This document shows, piece after piece, positions 61,111-64,000 of a stretch of DNA of 64,000 bases. The number at the start of each line of letters is the position of its first letter. Within the stretch, counting starts at the first letter, position 1. The DNA lies in assembly GCA_963519075.1 (NCBI GenBank), contig CAUQMH010000002.1, positions 1 through 64,000 on the forward strand, read 5' to 3'. The position numbers and the translations under genes are program-made. This DNA is from JABCPE02 sp963519075. Its GTDB lineage: Bacteria; Bacteroidota; Bacteroidia; Flavobacteriales; Weeksellaceae. Below the pieces are notes generated by a model. The model worked only from the letters and a program-made list of their open reading frames with translations, was not told the origin of the DNA and did no database searches.

Positions 61111-61113
61111 TTG
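61106..61113 (+). promoter_or_regulatory. -7 box of the thioesterase gene
   Basis: TAAATTTG matches TAnnTTTG and directly follows the terminator, 18 bases before the ATG at 61132. Confidence 0.45.
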
Positions 61114-61131
61114 ACATCTAAATACTTTACA

Positions 61132-61602
61132 ATGGAACTATTTTCAAAAGCAAAAATCAGATTTACAGACTGTGACCCTATGGGGCATCTTAACAATTCT
61201 AGATACATAGACTACATGCTCAATGCCCGAGAAGACCACATGGCAGAGCATTATGAATTCACCCACGAAGAATACGCCCACAAGACAGGCTGTGTATGGG
61301 TAGTTATACAAAACGAAATAGCCTATCTGAAAGAAGTGAAATACAACAAGGAAGTGATTATTTCCAGCAAACTGATAGAGCTAAGTGACAGAACCTGCAA
61401 ATTAGAGCTTCTCATGAAAGACCTAGACACTGAGAAAATATACGCTGTGCTTTGGTGTACTTTCATTCATTTTAATTTAAAAACTAGAAAATCAGAAGTA
61501 ATGAGTGAGGATATCATTCAAGCAAATCAAAAATTCTTAACCAAAGTAGAACAGACTGATTTTCAGTCAAGAGCTAATTATCTAAGAACTCTAAATAAAT
61601 AA
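61132..61602 (+). CDS. 4HBT-family acyl-CoA thioesterase
   Basis: A 156-residue hotdog-fold enzyme from the ATG at 61132; an earlier TTG overlaps the -7 box. KIRFTDCDPMGHLNNSRYIDYMLNAREDHM (about 8-37) is the YbgC/4HBT signature with the catalytic Asp-region and conserved N-x-x-Y. QNEIAYLKEVKYNKEVIISS near 58 is the dimer strand and helix. Members hydrolyse acyl-CoA thioesters. The chain length is not readable. It begins a run of plus-strand genes with rfbD 3 bases downstream. Confidence 0.9.
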   Translation: MELFSKAKIRFTDCDPMGHLNNSRYIDYMLNAREDHMAEHYEFTHEEYAHKTGCVWVVIQNEIAYLKEVKYNKEVIISSKLIELSDRTCKLELLMKDLDTEKIYAVLWCTFIHFNLKTRKSEVMSEDIIQANQKFLTKVEQTDFQSRANYLRTLNK

Positions 61603-61605
61603 TTC

Positions 61606-62469
61606 ATGAAAAAAATTCTTGTAATCGGTGGAAATGGACAGCTCGGAAACTGTTTGAACAAAATAGCTTCTGACTATTCTTTGGAGTATGAATTCTGTTT
61701 CACAGATTATGATACTTTGGATATCACGGATAAAAACCAAGTTGATAGCTATTTCTCTGATTATCAGCCTGATTTCTGTATCAATGCTTCTGCATACACA
61801 GCCGTAGATTTGGCTGAACAGGAAAAAGAAAAAGCTTTCGCGGTCAATGCCGAAGGCGTGGGATATCTTGCCGAAGCTTGTGCAGAGCTTAACATTGATT
61901 TAATCCATGTTTCCACAGATTATGTATTTGATGGTGAGACCGACCTTCCCTACACGGAAGATGATTTCACCAATCCTCTAGGGGTTTATGGCGCATCCAA
62001 ATTAGAAGGCGAAAACCTTGCTTTGGAAAAAAATCCGAAAACCATCATTATCAGAACATCTTGGCTTTATTCTGAGTTTAATAAAAATTTCGTGAAAACG
62101 ATGCTGAATCTATTCAGCACCAAAGATGAACTGAATGTGGTAGCCGACCAATTTGGACAGCCAACTAATGCCAATGACCTTGCGAAGGTGATTATGAAAA
62201 TCATCCGAACAGAAGAAAAAGAATATGGAATTTTCCATTTTTCTAACTATCCCGAGACTAATTGGTTTGATTTTGCGCAAAAAATCGCAGAACTATCCAA
62301 AAGTAAAATCAAAATAAATCCCATCACCACAGACCAATATCCCACTCCTGCAAAACGCCCTATGCGAAGCACAATGTGTCTGGACAAAATAGAAAATAGC
62401 TACAACATAGAGCCAAGATACTGGGAAAACAGCTTGGAAGAGTGTATGGAAACTTTATTAGAAGAATAA
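61606..62469 (+). CDS. rfbD: dTDP-4-dehydrorhamnose reductase
   Basis: A 287-residue short-chain reductase for the last step of dTDP-L-rhamnose synthesis. VIGGNGQLGNCL (about 5-16) binds NADPH. STDYVFDGETDLPYTEDDFTNPLGVYGASKLEGE near 104-137 contains the catalytic Y-x-x-x-K. IIRTSWLY near 146-153 and a C-terminal KRPMRSTM substrate segment follow. rfbA, rfbB and rfbC are not adjacent, so the rhamnose pathway is split. It sits 3 bases after a thioesterase gene and 4 before an amidotransferase gene. Confidence 0.93.
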   Translation: MKKILVIGGNGQLGNCLNKIASDYSLEYEFCFTDYDTLDITDKNQVDSYFSDYQPDFCINASAYTAVDLAEQEKEKAFAVNAEGVGYLAEACAELNIDLIHVSTDYVFDGETDLPYTEDDFTNPLGVYGASKLEGENLALEKNPKTIIIRTSWLYSEFNKNFVKTMLNLFSTKDELNVVADQFGQPTNANDLAKVIMKIIRTEEKEYGIFHFSNYPETNWFDFAQKIAELSKSKIKINPITTDQYPTPAKRPMRSTMCLDKIENSYNIEPRYWENSLEECMETLLEE

Positions 62470-62473
62470 AAAT

Positions 62474-63202
62474 ATGAATATACATTTCATTCAACATGAG
62501 ACTTTTGAAACGGCGGGAGCTTATTTAGACTGGGCGGAAAAGAGAAAATACAATATTTCTTTTTCAAAAGTTTTTGAAGGCGATAAACTTCCTGACTCCG
62601 CTGAAAACATCGATATACTCATCGTACTAGGCGGCCCACAATCTCCTGCTACCAGCATGAAAGAATACCCATATTTTAATGCAAAAGCAGAAATGAGCCT
62701 TATCAAAAAATGCATCGATGCAGGGAAAGCCGTTGTAGGGGTATGTCTTGGTTCTCAGCTGATGGGAGAAAGTTTAGGATTTAAATTTGGACATAGTCCA
62801 GAAAAGGAAATAGGAAACTTTGTCATTGAACTTACAGGGCAAGGGCTTCAAGATGAAAAAATCAATCATTTTGGGAAAACTTTGGTCGTGGGACACTGGC
62901 ACAATGATATGCCAGGGCTGGAAAACGATAAGCAGATCCTTGCATCCAGCAAAGGCTGTCCAAGACAAATCGTGAAATATTCTGATATTGTCTATGGTTT
63001 CCAGTGCCATATGGAACTGACGAATGAGGTTGTCAAAAAACTGATTGAGAGCGAAAAAGACTTATTAAACCTCAGCCAAATTCATCCATTTGTGCAGTCT
63101 CCAGAAGAAATTCTTGATTTTGATTATTCAGAAATGAATGAAAAATTGTATGTTTTCTTAGATAAATTGACCCAAGATTATTTACAAAATAAAAATCATT
63201 AA
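62474..63202 (+). CDS. class I glutamine amidotransferase-like protein (GMP-synthase-like)
   Basis: A 242-residue protein. LIVLGGPQSPATSMKEYPYF near 51-70 and VVGVCLGSQLMGESLG near 88-103 are the class I amidotransferase blocks; the Cys in GVCLG is the nucleophile. VGHWHNDMPGL and VYGFQCHMELTNEVV near 178 supply the His and Glu positions of the triad. No synthetase domain follows, so it is a stand-alone amidotransferase or a peptidase-like relative. It starts 4 bases after rfbD. Confidence 0.85.
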   Translation: MNIHFIQHETFETAGAYLDWAEKRKYNISFSKVFEGDKLPDSAENIDILIVLGGPQSPATSMKEYPYFNAKAEMSLIKKCIDAGKAVVGVCLGSQLMGESLGFKFGHSPEKEIGNFVIELTGQGLQDEKINHFGKTLVVGHWHNDMPGLENDKQILASSKGCPRQIVKYSDIVYGFQCHMELTNEVVKKLIESEKDLLNLSQIHPFVQSPEEILDFDYSEMNEKLYVFLDKLTQDYLQNKNH

Positions 63203-63225
63203 TCTTTCCAAAATTTAATTTCGCC

Positions 63226-64000
63226 ATGCTAGTCAAAGTTTTTGGTAGTGCTATACACGGAGTTTCTGCCCAGACCATCACGATAGAAGTAAATGTAGAC
63301 CAAGGGGTGGGCTATCATCTCGTGGGGCTTCCTGACAATGCCATCAAGGAAAGCAGCCACCGTATTTCGGCAGCCCTGAAAAATGTAGGACACAAGCTCC
63401 CTGGCAAGAAAATCACCATCAACATGGCACCTGCTGACCTCCGCAAAGAAGGTTCTGCGTATGACCTGAGCATCGCGATAGGGATTTTGGCGGCTTCGGA
63501 TAAAATTCTTGCCGAAAATTTAGACCAATACATCATCATGGGGGAACTCTCCCTCGATGGCGGATTACAGCCGATAAAAGGCGTTTTACCCATTGCAATA
63601 AAAGCGCGAGAGGAAGGCTTTAAAGGGATTATTTTACCTAAACAAAATATCCAAGAGGCCGCAATAGTGAATAATCTGGATGTTTATGGAGTAGAAAACA
63701 TCAAAGAGGTGATTGACTTTTTCAATGGAGAAAGAGATTTGGAAAAAACCGAAATAGACACTCGCAAGGAATTTCAGAATAAAATCAATGAATTTCCTTA
63801 TGATTTCTCGGAAGTAAAAGGACAAGAAACCGCCAAAAGAGCCATGGAAGTAGCAGCAGCCGGCGGGCACAATATCATTCTAGTAGGCCCTCCAGGGAGC
63901 GGAAAAACCATGCTCGCCAAGAGAGTTCCCAGCATCCTGCCTCCTCTCACGATGAAAGAGGCTCTGGAAACCACTAAAATCCACTCCGTAGCAGGGAAAA
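63226..64000 (+). CDS. ComM/YifB-family AAA+ ATPase, N-terminal part
   Basis: The first 258 codons of a gene cut by the right edge. It begins MLVKVFGSAIHGVSAQTI, the ComM/YifB start. The N-terminal ribosomal-S5-like domain contains NMAPADLRKEGSAYDLSIAIGIL and GELSLDGGLQPIKG. A linker is followed by VKGQETAKRAMEVAAAGGHNIILVGPPGSGKTMLAKR, with Walker A GPPGSGKT at about 225-232. ComM is a hexameric helicase that aids branch migration during natural transformation, which fits the comEC gene earlier in the window. The C-terminal part is outside. Confidence 0.95.
   Translation, partial: MLVKVFGSAIHGVSAQTITIEVNVDQGVGYHLVGLPDNAIKESSHRISAALKNVGHKLPGKKITINMAPADLRKEGSAYDLSIAIGILAASDKILAENLDQYIIMGELSLDGGLQPIKGVLPIAIKAREEGFKGIILPKQNIQEAAIVNNLDVYGVENIKEVIDFFNGERDLEKTEIDTRKEFQNKINEFPYDFSEVKGQETAKRAMEVAAAGGHNIILVGPPGSGKTMLAKRVPSILPPLTMKEALETTKIHSVAGK

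Noticed and set aside
1..64000. CRISPR array, tRNA or rRNA genes, insertion sequences, prophage
   Set aside because: I looked for spaced direct repeats, cloverleaf-like sequence, transposase motifs and phage structural genes and found none.

Overview
The window looks like a chromosomal segment of a Flavobacteriales bacterium (Bacteroidota), most likely of the Weeksellaceae (Chryseobacterium relatives). The evidence is an A+T-rich sequence, many promoters with the Bacteroidota -7 box TAnnTTTG, type IX secretion genes (porX, porG), an LpxC-FabZ fusion, a type III glutamine synthetase, two OmpH/Skp genes beside bamA, and Bacteroidota-only families such as DUF2480. The genus is an inference. I saw no rRNA, tRNA, CRISPR array, insertion sequence or prophage.

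Layout. 1-5.1 kb: surface-glycan genes (start of an MBOAT O-acyltransferase, five glycosyltransferases). 5.2-15.8 kb: an APC permease, then accB-accC, yceD-rpmF, pheT with a META lipoprotein, dnaN, an FMN reductase and prs-rplY. 15.9-20.6 kb: a FadL-type porin with a GDSL lipoprotein, divergent from ruvB and a secreted glycan-binding protein. Two related palindromes lie between the divergent genes. 20.7-26.1 kb: an outer-membrane barrel gene, then the lipid A operon lpxD-lpxC/fabZ-lpxA-efp-lpxD2. 26.2-32.4 kb: an HD phosphohydrolase, porX, a DUF445 protein and glnN. 32.5-38.1 kb: the elongasome operon mreB-mreC-mreD-mrdA-rodA. 38.3-41.3 kb: a K+ channel with a zinc-ribbon tail, a lone ABC ATPase, dusB and an XRE regulator. 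41.4-41.95 kb: three unlisted-size microgenes, two of them double-glycine-leader peptides. 42-46.6 kb: trpS, tatD-like, a TRIC-like membrane protein, coaD, two unknown genes and ddl. 46.7-51.9 kb: a probable MurNAc-recycling set (amgK-like, rapZ-C-like, murU-like) with an O-acyltransferase, a LOG-family gene and a DUF6702 gene. 52-55.5 kb: DUF2480, lpxB and comEC, followed by a candidate small RNA. 55.8-61 kb: porG-uppS-bamA-ompH-ompH. 61.1-64 kb: a thioesterase, rfbD, a class I amidotransferase and the start of a ComM/YifB gene.

How the genes work together. Most of the window builds the cell envelope: lipid A (lpxA/B/C/D, fabZ), peptidoglycan synthesis, elongation and recycling (ddl, uppS, mre/mrd, amgK/murU), outer-membrane protein assembly (bamA, skp), type IX secretion (porX, porG) and surface sugars.

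The most unusual region is 40.9-41.95 kb. An XRE regulator is divergent from two short peptides, each with an ELKxIxGG leader and a GxxxG-containing core, followed by an overlapping 41-residue membrane peptide. The regulator's own C-terminus carries a matching GG motif. This resembles a two-peptide bacteriocin or peptide-signalling locus. No dedicated exporter is in the window, and its function is unproven.
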